From positions 5,588,001 through 5,652,000 of the forward strand of contig NZ_CP130886.1 of the NCBI RefSeq assembly GCF_030622045.1: a DNA stretch of 64,000 nt, given 5' to 3'. Each line of letters starts with the position of its first letter. Within the stretch, counting starts at the first letter, position 1. Of this stretch, positions 24,975 to 34,126 are shown one piece after another. This DNA comes from Planctellipticum variicoloris (GTDB taxonomy: Bacteria; Planctomycetota; Planctomycetia; Planctomycetales; Planctomycetaceae). Under the pieces are notes generated by a model. That model was not told the origin of the DNA. It was given only the letters and a program-made list of their open reading frames with translations, and made no database searches. A program made the position numbers and the translations under genes.

Positions 24975-26342
24975 CTAGTCTTCCCGACGATGCGGGAACG
25001 GATCCGACGGCTTCTCTTTGTGGCAGACGGTGCAGTCGTTGATGACGCCCGCATGTCCCTGGACCAGCTTGGCCTGGACGTTGTCGGCATCGGTGACCGC
25101 CGGTCCGGTGGCGTGCTGCGGACCGTGGCAGGCGGCACAGTGGACGCCGCCGTGGCCGCGGGACTCCTTGAACAGCTTGCCGGGTTCTTCGAACTGGAAT
25201 TTCGGCTTCATCGCCTGGTGGCAGGAGGCACAGGTCGGTTCGTCGACCCACGGGCGTCGATTGACGTCGCCGACCGCGGCCATGTCGCCGTGGCAGTTCA
25301 CGCAGGTGATCCCCTTCGAGAGGTGCACATCCCGCTGACACTCCGTATTCACACCCGGATGGCAGGCGTAACAGGCGTTGGTGACGTTCGGCGGCAACTG
25401 GTTCATGCGCGGCGCGTGAGCACCGTGCATCGCGTGCGAGAACATGCTGACTCCCGGCATGCCGGTGGTTCCCAGCGCCGGGTCGGCGTGGCATCCCGCG
25501 CAGAGGACGGGTTTGCGGAGCTCCAGGTCTGTGGGGAAGTTCGTTCCGTTGGCGGCGTTGTACTTCGTCACCGTGGCATCGTGCTTGCGGAGGATGTCGG
25601 TGGCGACGCTGACGAGCACGTTGCCCTTGTCGTCCAGAACTTCCTTGTGGCAGAGATTGCAGTTGATCTCCCACGACACGGGAACCACGGCATCGGTCTG
25701 ACCGACAAGTGTTCCCTGTTCGTTCTTGACCGTGATGTGCGCGAGCTGAAACGGGTTGTTGATGCCGGAGTCGGTCAGGGGAGTGATCGGAATGCCGGTG
25801 ACGTTCCAGTCGCCCTTTCCGGTAGGAAACAGGCGGCCAAACAGTCCGTTGCCGGTCAGTCCGATATCGGGCGGCAATACGACACCGAACAGGCCGAAGG
25901 CGTAGACCCAGAAATTGGTTTTCGTGACAGAAGTCGCGTTTCCCGGGATCGAGAACTCGACGTTGACGTGCTCGGTGACAATCTCCGGGCTGCCTTTGGT
26001 CCGATCGATGACGGTCGCATGCAGCGTGTTAAACGGCGGGAGAATGCAGATCTCGGAGAAGTCCTGGTTCATGCAGTGCATGCCCAGATCGTTGTAGCCC
26101 AGCACCACGTAGGGCGACTTCGCCGCCGTGGGACTGGGAGCCGGTCTTGGCTTTCGCGTTTCGGTCTCCTGGGCCTTGACCTTCGCCTTCGATTTGGACT
26201 TCTCCTTCGATGCGCCCAGCGCCTGTTCCTGCATCGGAGACGTCGAGACGACGACGCCTGCGAACAGCGACAACCCAAGGACGGTGAGAGAGACCGGGAT
26301 CAGACGACGTCTGACGTGCGGCGACGAGCGGGCACGGACCAT
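24975..26342 (-). CDS. Seven-heme c-type cytochrome, secreted
   Basis: 455 aa from ATG 26340-26342, which follows GAGGAG by eight bases; the frame runs further upstream but across the promoter. A membrane-anchor or signal segment (LIPVSLTVLGLSLFAGVV) is near the start, followed by a Lys-rich linker (KEKSKSKAKVKAQ). The first 200 residues form a non-heme domain with LGMHCMNQDFSEIC. Seven CXXCH sites then bind heme: CNLCH, CAGCH, CYACH, CVNCH, CASCH, CAACH and CTVCH at about 225, 280, 322, 345, 371, 400 and 436. Several free His residues (SHAMHGAH) could be distal ligands. It probably moves electrons in the periplasm; the partner is not in the window. Confidence 0.88.
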   Translation of the reverse strand: MVRARSSPHVRRRLIPVSLTVLGLSLFAGVVVSTSPMQEQALGASKEKSKSKAKVKAQETETRKPRPAPSPTAAKSPYVVLGYNDLGMHCMNQDFSEICILPPFNTLHATVIDRTKGSPEIVTEHVNVEFSIPGNATSVTKTNFWVYAFGLFGVVLPPDIGLTGNGLFGRLFPTGKGDWNVTGIPITPLTDSGINNPFQLAHITVKNEQGTLVGQTDAVVPVSWEINCNLCHKEVLDDKGNVLVSVATDILRKHDATVTKYNAANGTNFPTDLELRKPVLCAGCHADPALGTTGMPGVSMFSHAMHGAHAPRMNQLPPNVTNACYACHPGVNTECQRDVHLSKGITCVNCHGDMAAVGDVNRRPWVDEPTCASCHQAMKPKFQFEEPGKLFKESRGHGGVHCAACHGPQHATGPAVTDADNVQAKLVQGHAGVINDCTVCHKEKPSDPFPHRRED

Positions 26343-26394
26343 GTTGAGACTCCTCAAAACAATGGAACTCGAATCGGCTGGCCCGCCACGAGAC

Positions 26395-26422
26395 ATCGTA
26401 ATGAGACATTCATGTCTGTCAA
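26395..26422 (-). promoter_or_regulatory. Sigma70-like promoter of the multiheme cytochrome with operator-like repeat
   Basis: Minus strand: TTGACA (complement of 26417-26422), 16-bp spacer, TACGAT (complement of 26395-26400). The spacer contains GACAT..ATGTC, an inverted repeat that could bind a regulator. The ATG is about 50 nt downstream. Confidence 0.6.
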
Positions 26423-26603
26423 TCGTTAATTCTTGATGTGGCGACTTGTCGATATTTATGTTTTGAAACTGATTTATTGGCGAATAGGGAATTGCGATCC
26501 AAGGGCCACGACCTGACCGCCGAGCCATTCCACGCAGTCATCAACGGGACCGTTCTGAAAAATTCCGCAAGATCCGCCCCCTTGCGGCAACTATTCTGGT
26601 GAC

Positions 26604-27167
26604 ATGCACACGTCACCGCCGAGCCACGGACGTCCGGCCGCGGAGCCCAGCGACTGGGCCTCCGCCCTGACGCTCCATCAGCGGTGGCTGCGGGCCGTGA
26701 TTCTCGCCCGCAGCCGCGAGGCCCAGGCTGTGGACGAGATCCTGCAGGAAGTCGCGCTCGGCGCCGTCCGAACCCCGTGGGGGACTGTTCCGGCGGACAG
26801 GGCCGCTCCTTGGCTGTATCGTCTGGCGGTCCGGCAATCGCTGCTGTACCGTCGCAAGCTGGGCCGGTTGCGGCGGCTGAACGAGCGCGTCGGCCGGGAG
26901 CGCACGACGAGAATTGAAACGGAACCCGATCCGCTGGCGTGGCTGCTGGCGGGAGAACGTCAGCAACTGGTGCGGCAGGCCCCGGGACTCCTGGCCACGC
27001 GCGATGCGGAGATTCTGCTGCTGAAATATGCCGAGGACTGGAGCTATCGCACGCTGGCCGAGCATCTGGGAATTACCGAAAGCGCCCTCGAAGCCCGGCT
27101 GCATCGCGCCCGCCAGCGGCTGCGGACGGAGTTGACCATTCTGCAGGAAAGCGAGGTGTCCCGATGA
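26604..27167 (+). CDS. ECF-family RNA polymerase sigma factor
   Basis: 187 aa. Region 2 spans about 28-95 (HQRWLRAVILARSREAQAVDEILQEVALG ... PWLYRLAVRQSLLYRRKLGR) and region 4 about 125-180 (RDAEILLLKYAEDWSYRTLAEHLG, then ALEARLHRARQRLRTEL), the DNA-binding helix-turn-helix. It lacks sigma region 3, as ECF factors do. The stop overlaps the next start (ATGA), and the next gene looks like its anti-sigma factor. It would direct transcription of an unknown regulon, perhaps including the divergent cytochrome gene. Confidence 0.88.
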   Translation: MHTSPPSHGRPAAEPSDWASALTLHQRWLRAVILARSREAQAVDEILQEVALGAVRTPWGTVPADRAAPWLYRLAVRQSLLYRRKLGRLRRLNERVGRERTTRIETEPDPLAWLLAGERQQLVRQAPGLLATRDAEILLLKYAEDWSYRTLAEHLGITESALEARLHRARQRLRTELTILQESEVSR

Positions 27168-27886
27168 GCCTCTCTCCCGATCGAACATCCATGACTTCAC
27201 GACCGCTGAATGCCGCGACCTGGGACCGCTGGGCCGACGGCGAACTGACCGACGCCGAGCAGCAGGATTTGCTGCTAAGGCTGGATCTCGAACCGGAACA
27301 CTGGCGGCCGTTGGCGCTGGCGTTTGTGGAAGCGCAGGCTCTGCGTCGGTCCTGCCGAGACCTGCCTGAGGCCCTCCCGATCGCGCTTCGCGTCCCCCAG
27401 GCGGCAGCAACCGTCGTCCGGGCCTCCCGCGCTCGCGGCGCCTGGACGGCACTGCTGGCCGCCACCTGCCTGATGGCCTTCGCTGGCGGCTGGTGGGGAC
27501 ACGGACACTTTGTCCGGCCCGTCGCCGAGATCGCCAACGCGGCCCCCCCTTCCACGTTCGCCGATCCCGATCCGACATCTGCAGCGGTGGCTGCGGTCGA
27601 TCCCCCTCAACGGGTCGAAACGTTGCGGATCGGCTTCGCCAACCCGGCGGGCGAAATCACCGAGAACGTGGAAATCCCCGTCATCGACCAGTCGGCGGGG
27701 AACGTCCGCGCCTGGCTCGCGCAGTCGATGGTCAGCGACAGCGAACGCGAGCGACTCAGGCGGGCGGGAAACGACGTCCGAGAAGAAACCGAACTCTACC
27801 AGGTGACGCTCGGCGACGGTCGGCAAGCGCTGATTCCGATTCGAAATGTCACGTTCGGCCCCCTGGGTCCGGACGATTTTCAGTAG
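27164..27886 (+). CDS. Transmembrane anti-sigma factor
   Basis: 240 aa from ATG 27164 in the ATGA overlap with the sigma gene; GAGG lies just upstream. The cytosolic N-terminus TWDRWADGELTDAEQQDLLLRL and WRPLALAFVEAQALRRSC looks like planctomycete anti-sigma proteins. One transmembrane helix (about 88-108, ALLAATCLMAFAGGWWGHG) follows, then a periplasmic part of about 130 residues ending GDGRQALIPIRNVTFGP. No zinc-binding HxxxCxxC motif was seen in the N-terminus, so it is not a ZAS-type anti-sigma. Position and topology support a role in holding the sigma factor at the membrane. Confidence 0.75.
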   Translation: MSLSPDRTSMTSRPLNAATWDRWADGELTDAEQQDLLLRLDLEPEHWRPLALAFVEAQALRRSCRDLPEALPIALRVPQAAATVVRASRARGAWTALLAATCLMAFAGGWWGHGHFVRPVAEIANAAPPSTFADPDPTSAAVAAVDPPQRVETLRIGFANPAGEITENVEIPVIDQSAGNVRAWLAQSMVSDSERERLRRAGNDVREETELYQVTLGDGRQALIPIRNVTFGPLGPDDFQ

Positions 27887-27957
27887 TTCGAGCCATCTCG
27901 GCCGCGCGCAAGGATGTCGCCGGTCGCCGTATCCAAAGTCAACAAGGAGAGTTTTTT

Positions 27958-29202
27958 ATGACGCTGACGAACTGGACGCCGCTGGTATTCGCGACGGCCT
28001 TTGTGGCCGTGACGTATCCGATTATGGCCCAGGAGACGCCACTTGAACCGTCTCCCGTGATCCGACAAAGGAAGACGAAATTGGATGTTCCGCCGGGAGC
28101 ATACCTCGGACCAGCCAATCCACAGACGACCAAGGACACCATCGTCGTCGATCCGAACCTGTTTCCCCGACCCCCAGTTCCGAATGTGATCTTTTATCGA
28201 AGCCCCGATCAGCCGGCCGACGCCCTCAAGGCCCAAGTGGTCACCGTGCATGAAACGGGAACGCACTGGATCGGCGTAGGCTGCTCGCCCGCGACGGAAA
28301 CGCTCCGATCGCAGCTCAAGCTGGAAACCGGCGTCGGACTGGTCGTCGACCACGTGGTGCCCGGCAGTCCGGCAGACAAGGCCGGCCTTAAAGTCCACGA
28401 TCTGCTCTTGAAGATCCAGCATGGCGAGAAGTCGATCGTCCTCAAAGATCTGGCGGACCTGTCGACCGCGGTCAGCCACGTGAAGACCGACGAAATGCAG
28501 ATTGAGCTGCTGCGGGCCGGCGAACGACAGTCGCTGAAGATGACGGCTGAAGCGAGGCCGAATCCCGTCTCCTATGTCCCGTCCGAGAGATTTGAGATCT
28601 TCGCGACAACAGGCGAAGCACCGGAACAGGGAACGACGACGACCGGCGTCTATCGCCTGAATGTCGCCGGCCCGGCGTTCGCGTTCGCTCACGTCCGCAA
28701 ATTCGGCGGCCTGCCCGAAGGCGTAACCGTCTCAATCACACGGACCGGGAACGAGCCCGCCAAGGTGACCGTCAAGCGCGGCGAGCAGTCATGGGAAACG
28801 ACGGAGAAAGATCTCTCGGTCCTGCCGGAAGACCTCCGCGGACCGATCAACGAGATGCTGCAGCATCCGCCGCTGCCGGTGAGATTCCCATATCCGTTGG
28901 TGTCTGGAAGCGATGGGCCGGGACCGGGAGTGCTGCCGCCACAGCCGCCCGTTCCGCCGCAGGCATTCCGGATCGAGAAAGTCGTTCCTGGTCAGCCGCA
29001 GAAAGTGCAGAAGGAAGCTCTGCAACAATCTCGCGAAGCCCTCGAACGGGAAATGGACGCCAAGCTGGAGAAACTGCAGAAACTCCAGTTGCAGGAACAG
29101 AAGGCGCAGCTCGAAGCCTTGGACAAAAAGATCGAAGCCCTGCAGCAGGCCGTCGAAAAACTCCAGGCTCCTCCGGCCGAGAAGCCCCAACGGAACGAAT
29201 AG
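27958..29202 (+). CDS. Secreted PDZ-domain protein with C-terminal coiled coil
   Basis: 414 aa from ATG 27958; AAGGAG lies eight bases upstream, a near-perfect site. The signal peptide ends near IMAQ. A PDZ domain lies at about 95-200: [20 protein letters not shown] and [16 protein letters not shown] are its hallmark strands. There is no protease domain, although PDZ domains usually sit beside one. The C-terminal about 70 residues ([19 protein letters not shown] ... [13 protein letters not shown]) form a strong coiled coil. As third gene of the sigma/anti-sigma operon it may sense periplasmic peptides or help regulated proteolysis of the anti-sigma factor; this is inference. Confidence 0.82.
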   Translation: MTLTNWTPLVFATAFVAVTYPIMAQETPLEPSPVIRQRKTKLDVPPGAYLGPANPQTTKDTIVVDPNLFPRPPVPNVIFYRSPDQPADALKAQVVTVHETGTHWIGVGCSPATETLRSQLKLETGVGLVVDHVVPGSPADKAGLKVHDLLLKIQHGEKSIVLKDLADLSTAVSHVKTDEMQIELLRAGERQSLKMTAEARPNPVSYVPSERFEIFATTGEAPEQGTTTTGVYRLNVAGPAFAFAHVRKFGGLPEGVTVSITRTGNEPAKVTVKRGEQSWETTEKDLSVLPEDLRGPINEMLQHPPLPVRFPYPLVSGSDGPGPGVLPPQPPVPPQAFRIEKVVPGQPQKVQKEALQQSREALEREMDAKLEKLQKLQLQEQKAQLEALDKKIEALQQAVEKLQAPPAEKPQRNE

Positions 29203-29232
29203 CGTTCCCTCGCCCCGAGTCCTCAACGCGCC

Positions 29233-29261
29233 GAGCCCGCGACTGTCCCAGTCGCGGGCTC
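29233..29261 (+). terminator. Strong hairpin after the PDZ gene
   Basis: A 13-bp perfect stem GAGCCCGCGACTG/CAGTCGCGGGCTC with loop TCC, 30 bp after the stop. It is followed by GCTCTATTCC rather than a T-run; probably the terminator of the sigma operon. Confidence 0.7.
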
Positions 29262-29411
29262 GCTCTATTCCTGGTCCTGACCTTCTCTGCGATACCCGAA
29301 TCCCGAGACTCGATACCCGCTCGCCCCCATGACTCCCCGCCCGCCACCCGGTACACTCTCCCCCACCGGCGGCGACGCGCCCCGGACCGCCTCCTCAAGG
29401 AACTCGATCGC

Positions 29412-30398
29412 ATGAGTCAGTATGACGTGTACGGCGTCGGCAACGCCCTGGTCGATATTCAGTCCCGCATTCCCGACTCCCTGCTGGAGCCGCTCGGCTT
29501 CGGCAAGGGGATCATGACCCTCGTCGACGAGCACACGCAGGTCCGCGTCCTCAGTTCCCTGGAAGGGGCCGCCGTCAGTCGCTGCGCAGGGGGCTCCGCC
29601 GCCAACACGATCGTCGGCATCGCCGACTTCGGCGGAAAAGCCGCCTATGCCGGGAAAGTCGGCCAGGACGAGCTGGGGGATTTCTGGCTCGAAGACATGC
29701 GCAACCTCGGGATCAAAATTGAGGTCGATCAGTCGCTGGGCAAGACCGGGGCCTGTGTCGTGCTGATCACCGAAGACGCCCAGCGGACCATGCTGACCCA
29801 CCTGGGGCTTTCGGCCACGCTGGGGCCCGAAGACATCTCGGAAGCCGAAATCAAGAAGTCAAAATACGTTTACATCGAAGGCTACCTCTTCGCCGGCGAA
29901 TCGACAAAACAGGCTGCCATGCGGGCCATCGAGCTGGCGAAGAAGCATAACGTGAAGGTGGCCTTCACCGTTTCCGACCCGTTCCTCATCGGGATGCATC
30001 GGGAACTGTTCTGGGAGCTGATCGCCGGCCCGATTGACCTGCTGTTCTGCAATCTCGAAGAAGCCCGCAGCCTGACCGGGCTCCAGGATCCCGTCGACTG
30101 CGCCCACAAGATCCACCACCACGCGGCCGACGTCGCCTTGACCCTCGGCGCCGACGGCTCGCTCCTGATGCACGAGCAGAAGATCCACCCGATCGAAGGG
30201 CAGCCCGTCACCGCGATCGATACGACCGGCGCCGGTGATATGTACGCCGCCGGCATTCTGTATGGCCTCACCAACGGCCTGTCGTGGTCGCAGGCGGGGC
30301 ACCTGGCCTCCCACGCGGCGGCCCGGATCGTCGGCCAGATGGGGGCGCGGCTGAGCCAGAAGTTCACGCCCGCGGAAATCGCCGAGCTGCGGGGCTGA
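29412..30398 (+). CDS. PfkB-family carbohydrate/nucleoside kinase (adenosine-kinase-like)
   Basis: 328 aa from ATG 29412. The N-terminal [11 protein letters not shown] and [20 protein letters not shown] are PfkB signature 1; [16 protein letters not shown] (about 276-291) is signature 2 with the catalytic Asp. The overall order and the N-terminal [13 protein letters not shown] resemble bacterial adenosine-kinase-like PfkB members, but the exact sugar or nucleoside cannot be told from sequence. The frame upstream of 29412 overlaps the previous gene and is non-coding. The lipid-kinase gene follows after 121 bp. Confidence 0.88.
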   Translation: MSQYDVYGVGNALVDIQSRIPDSLLEPLGFGKGIMTLVDEHTQVRVLSSLEGAAVSRCAGGSAANTIVGIADFGGKAAYAGKVGQDELGDFWLEDMRNLGIKIEVDQSLGKTGACVVLITEDAQRTMLTHLGLSATLGPEDISEAEIKKSKYVYIEGYLFAGESTKQAAMRAIELAKKHNVKVAFTVSDPFLIGMHRELFWELIAGPIDLLFCNLEEARSLTGLQDPVDCAHKIHHHAADVALTLGADGSLLMHEQKIHPIEGQPVTAIDTTGAGDMYAAGILYGLTNGLSWSQAGHLASHAAARIVGQMGARLSQKFTPAEIAELRG

Positions 30399-30519
30399 TC
30401 GCGGATGCTGACCGGACGCCGGGCAGCGTCCAGGACGTTTCCCCGGCGCTGCCGACGCTTTGAATCGGCGGCGCCGGAGACTTTCGCAAGCCCCCGCTGT
30501 CGTGCTACCGTCCTCGGGC

Positions 30520-31422
30520 ATGACGCCACCACCTCGTTACGTCGCCATTCAGCGAAACCCGCACTCCGGGCCACGGGCCCGCCGGCAGGAGCTGCTGGAA
30601 CTGATTCGCGAACTGCGGATCCGGGGCTTCACGCCGCGCATGTTCTCCCGTCGCGAACGGCTGCGGCACTGGATGAACGACGAGCGCCGGCGCAGTCGCC
30701 TGGAATGTCTCGTTGCCGCGGGAGGCGACGGAACCGTAGACGACCTCGTCTCGCGCTATCCCGGAGTCCGACTGGCGGTTCTGCCGCTCGGCACCGAAAA
30801 CCTGCTGGCGAAGTCGCTCGGGATCTCCCGGTCGGGACAGGCACTGGCCGATTTCATCGCCGCGGGAGTGACGCGCCGGATGGATCTGGTCGCTCATGGG
30901 GACCGCCGGTTCTGTCTCATGGCCAGCGTCGGAATCGACGCCGAAGTCATCCGCCGAGTCCATCACTATCGCCGCGGCCACGCCTCCCGCTGGAAGTACG
31001 CGTGGCACATTCTCCGCTCGCTGGGGACCTACCGGTTTCCAGAGCTCGATGTCTATCTCGACGATGCCGCGGAGCCCCTGAAGGCCCGGCAGGTCTTTCT
31101 GATCAACCACCCGGCCTATGCGCTCGGTCTCAAAGTGGCGCCGGAAGCCCGCAGCGACGACGGTCTGCTGAATCTGTGGCTGTTCTCCCGAGGCGGCGTC
31201 AGTCATACTTTCGGCTGGTTCCTGGCGGCCTGGTTCGGCCGGCTGGGTCGATCGGCGGATCTGGTGGCGCGAACCGCCGCCCGCGTCCGACTGGCGTCGG
31301 TCGGACGGGCTCCAGTTCAAGTCGATGGCGACCCGGCGGGACATACGCCGCTGGAACTGATCGTCGTTCCGAGTGCTCTGGAAATCGTCGTCCCGCCCGT
31401 CGCCGCCGAAAGCCAACGCTGA
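30520..31422 (+). CDS. Diacylglycerol/lipid kinase family protein (YegS-like)
   Basis: 300 aa from ATG 30520. The N-terminal AIQRNPHSGPRA is the nucleotide-binding start of the DAGK catalytic domain. AAGGDGTVDDLVS (about 66-78) carries the GGDGT motif, and LPLGTENLLAKSLGI (about 90-105) the LPxGTxN motif that binds phosphate. The C-terminal half is the beta-sandwich of YegS-type enzymes. It would phosphorylate a diacylglycerol, sphingoid base or related lipid at the membrane. kdsA follows after 27 bp, so the two are probably co-transcribed with a common envelope-lipid theme. Confidence 0.88.
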   Translation: MTPPPRYVAIQRNPHSGPRARRQELLELIRELRIRGFTPRMFSRRERLRHWMNDERRRSRLECLVAAGGDGTVDDLVSRYPGVRLAVLPLGTENLLAKSLGISRSGQALADFIAAGVTRRMDLVAHGDRRFCLMASVGIDAEVIRRVHHYRRGHASRWKYAWHILRSLGTYRFPELDVYLDDAAEPLKARQVFLINHPAYALGLKVAPEARSDDGLLNLWLFSRGGVSHTFGWFLAAWFGRLGRSADLVARTAARVRLASVGRAPVQVDGDPAGHTPLELIVVPSALEIVVPPVAAESQR

Positions 31423-31449
31423 ACCCGCTCTCTGATGAAAGGATTCGTC

Positions 31450-32298
31450 ATGCCGGTCAATCCCGTTCCCGTGCAGCAATGGAAGTGCGGCGCCGGCCAG
31501 CCGCTGCTGCTGATCGCCGGTCCGTGTGTCATTGAGAGCGAACCGCTGGTGATGCAGATCGCCGAGCGCCTGGCGGAACTGTCCTCGACGCTGAGCCTGC
31601 AGATCGTCTTCAAGGCCAGTTTCGACAAAGCGAATCGGACCAGCGTCGACAGCTTTCGCGGGCCGGGACTGGCGAAAGGCCTGGAGATCCTCGCAAAAGT
31701 CCGCGAGAAGTTCGGGTTGCCGCTGACGACCGATATTCACGAACCCCAGCAGGCGGCCCCGGTCGCCGAAGTCTGCCAGATCCTGCAGATCCCGGCGTTC
31801 CTGGCTCGGCAGACCGACCTCGTGGAGGCGGTCGCCGAGCAGACCGCCCGACGGGGGGGCGTAGTGAATGTGAAAAAGCCGCAGTTCGTCGCCCCGGAAG
31901 ACATGGTCCACGTCGTCCGGAAGTGCGAAGCGTTCGGCAATCCGCGCGTGCTGCTGACCGAGCGCGGCACAATGTTCGGGTATGGACGCCTGATCAACGA
32001 CATGCGATCGATTCCCGTGATGCAGTCGTTCGGGACGCCGGTCATTTTTGACGCCACGCACAGTGTTCAAATGCCCGGAGGCGCCACGACCGGCGGCAAA
32101 CGGGAAATGGTTCCGTTTCTCGCCCGGGCGGCGGTGGCCTCCGGCTGCGATGGGGTGTTTTTTGAGACCCATCCGGACCCCGACCGGGCCCTCAGCGATG
32201 GCCCCAACATGGTTCCGCTCAATGAGTTGCCGAGACTCATCGATCAGCTCGTGCGCCTCCGGACGCTGGCTCTGGAGTTCGCCAGGCCCGCGGAATAA
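31450..32298 (+). CDS. kdsA: KdsA, 3-deoxy-8-phosphooctulonate synthase
   Basis: 282 aa from ATG 31450, six bases after AAGGA; a start at 31435 would add five residues. The enzyme condenses phosphoenolpyruvate with arabinose 5-phosphate to make Kdo 8-phosphate, an LPS inner-core precursor. Family landmarks in order: [84 protein letters not shown] and [17 protein letters not shown]. Cys26 (in AGPCVIES) replaces the Asn of E. coli KdsA, so this is the metal-dependent class. Length is normal. hldE, a heptosyltransferase and a glycosyltransferase for the same LPS core lie at 56-60 kb. Confidence 0.95.
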   Translation: MPVNPVPVQQWKCGAGQPLLLIAGPCVIESEPLVMQIAERLAELSSTLSLQIVFKASFDKANRTSVDSFRGPGLAKGLEILAKVREKFGLPLTTDIHEPQQAAPVAEVCQILQIPAFLARQTDLVEAVAEQTARRGGVVNVKKPQFVAPEDMVHVVRKCEAFGNPRVLLTERGTMFGYGRLINDMRSIPVMQSFGTPVIFDATHSVQMPGGATTGGKREMVPFLARAAVASGCDGVFFETHPDPDRALSDGPNMVPLNELPRLIDQLVRLRTLALEFARPAE

Positions 32299-32458
32299 CG
32301 ACGAGTCTCGCCGCCCGCGATCGTTCGGACGGGAAAGTTGGCGAGGATTTCGCCATCATTTGGCGTCGTTACGGCGTAATTTCCAGAAGCGGTCCGCCGC
32401 AATCTCCGCGGGTTCCGTCGCCAAGCTCCGTGAACTCCTTTCTCGGTCGGAATTCCTC

Positions 32459-34069
32459 ATGTCGTTTGCAGCCGGGCGATCCTGCACAGCCCTCCTTGCC
32501 GGTCTGTTGATTCTCAGCTCCGGATGTTCCCGCCCGGCCGCGAAGCCCGCAGCAGACTCCAAAGCGACCGAAGCAGCTTCCGCCGGCGAGAAGCAGACTT
32601 CGGAACACATGCTCGACAGTGCTCTGCATCAGCTTCAGCCCGAAAATCTGGGGATCGATTCGGACCTCGAATCCGCCGTCAGCATGCTCAACAGTTGGCG
32701 GCTGCTGGCCGAAGCCAACCCGGCCGTCCCCCCGGTCCCGCAGGTCGACGATCTCCCCAAAAATTTCCTGAACGCAGAACTGCTGGCGACGCTCGGCGAA
32801 AAGAAGTACACGCCGATGGACGCCATGTACATTCGGATGTGCATCCTGGCGCGCGCCGTCGCCGGTTATGTTTCCGACCGCTCTGACGACGATCTGCGAC
32901 GGGTGGTTCTGCTCTTCGAATACGTCTGTCGCAACGTGGCGTTGAACGACGATCCCGTATCAGCCCCGCCCCTCTTTCCCTACGACATCCTCCTCTCCGG
33001 GCGCGGGACCGCCTCAGACCGCGCCTGGGTCTTCTCCAATCTGCTCAAGCAGTGGCGGATCGACGCCGTCATCATTCGCCCGGAAGACGCCGGCGGCGAC
33101 GAGGACGCCTGGTTGATGGGGGTTCCCGTCGGCGGAGAAGTCTATCTGTTCGATCTGATGCTGGGGCTGCCGATTCCCGCAGAGTCGGCTCCGACGGAAG
33201 CCCATCCCCGCCAGCCGGCAACGCTGAAAACGATCGTCGAGCATCCCGAGTGGCTGGCGGCGCTCTCGGCCCGCACCGACCAGCCCTACCGTCTCGACGC
33301 GGAACAACTGAAGTCGCCGCGAATCGAAATCATGTCCGATCTGCCGTCATGGTCGCAACGAATGTGGGAGCTGGAGCAAGTCCTTCCGGGCGAGAAACTC
33401 TGCGTGCTCTACGACGCGCTCGTCGAATCGACGACCCAGCCGGGCCTGATTCAGCGGCTGGAAAGCGCCGGCGTCCCCAGGCCCGCGTCGGGCTGGACGT
33501 TGTGGAATCATCCGCTGATCACGCTGATCCGGCAGCAGCAGATGCCGCAGCAGGACCTCATGAAGATGATGAACGACGTCCATATGCCGTTCATGGTCCC
33601 CTTCACCTACGAAGTCGACAAGGAGACCGGGCAGCCGCAACTTGGCCCGGCCGAGAAGCAGCAGCTCCGCGTCCGCACGAGCCAGTTGCTCGGTCAGTTC
33701 CAGGAAGCGACGACTGGCTTTCTGGCCATCCGGATGCTGGGACTCAAACCGTTCCCCGAACCGACGCGCCAGCAGATTCACCAGATCGCAGCCGACGACG
33801 CGTTCTACTGGAGCGCCGTCGGCAAGTACGAACTGGGCGAGTATGTTGAAGCGGCCGATGCGCTCGCAGACTATTCGCGCCGCATCGCCACCCGGCAGCG
33901 CTGGCAGCCCGCCGCCAGACAACTCCTCGCCTGGTCGCTGGCGGACCAGGGCAAATACGACGAGGCCATCAAAGCGCTGGCCCGTCCGATCGCCGACGAT
34001 CCCTACCGTCCCGCCAACGCGGTCCTCGCGCGGCGCTGGGCGGCCCTGGCCGAAGCCGCGAACAAGTAA
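32459..34069 (+). CDS. Lipoprotein with degenerate transglutaminase-like domain and TPR-like C-terminus
   Basis: 536 aa from ATG 32459. The N-terminus MSFAAGRSCTALLAGLLILSSGC ends in a lipobox-like LSSGC, so the mature protein is probably lipid-anchored. Residues about 125-230 look like a transglutaminase-like fold: LLFEYVCRNVALNDDP, then GRGTASDRAWVFSNLLKQWR, where the catalytic Cys expected before 'xDxA' is replaced by Ala. The protein is thus probably not an active protease or crosslinker. The C-terminal about 100 residues (SAVGKYELGEYVEAADAL, LADQGKYDEAIKAL) resemble TPR units. The longer open frame starting at 32048 overlaps kdsA and was discarded. The role is unknown. Confidence 0.8.
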   Translation: MSFAAGRSCTALLAGLLILSSGCSRPAAKPAADSKATEAASAGEKQTSEHMLDSALHQLQPENLGIDSDLESAVSMLNSWRLLAEANPAVPPVPQVDDLPKNFLNAELLATLGEKKYTPMDAMYIRMCILARAVAGYVSDRSDDDLRRVVLLFEYVCRNVALNDDPVSAPPLFPYDILLSGRGTASDRAWVFSNLLKQWRIDAVIIRPEDAGGDEDAWLMGVPVGGEVYLFDLMLGLPIPAESAPTEAHPRQPATLKTIVEHPEWLAALSARTDQPYRLDAEQLKSPRIEIMSDLPSWSQRMWELEQVLPGEKLCVLYDALVESTTQPGLIQRLESAGVPRPASGWTLWNHPLITLIRQQQMPQQDLMKMMNDVHMPFMVPFTYEVDKETGQPQLGPAEKQQLRVRTSQLLGQFQEATTGFLAIRMLGLKPFPEPTRQQIHQIAADDAFYWSAVGKYELGEYVEAADALADYSRRIATRQRWQPAARQLLAWSLADQGKYDEAIKALARPIADDPYRPANAVLARRWAALAEAANK

Positions 34070-34126
34070 AGTCGCGGTGGATTGCGGCGACCGGCCGCTT
34101 CGATCGACTCCGCGAAAACGGGACCG

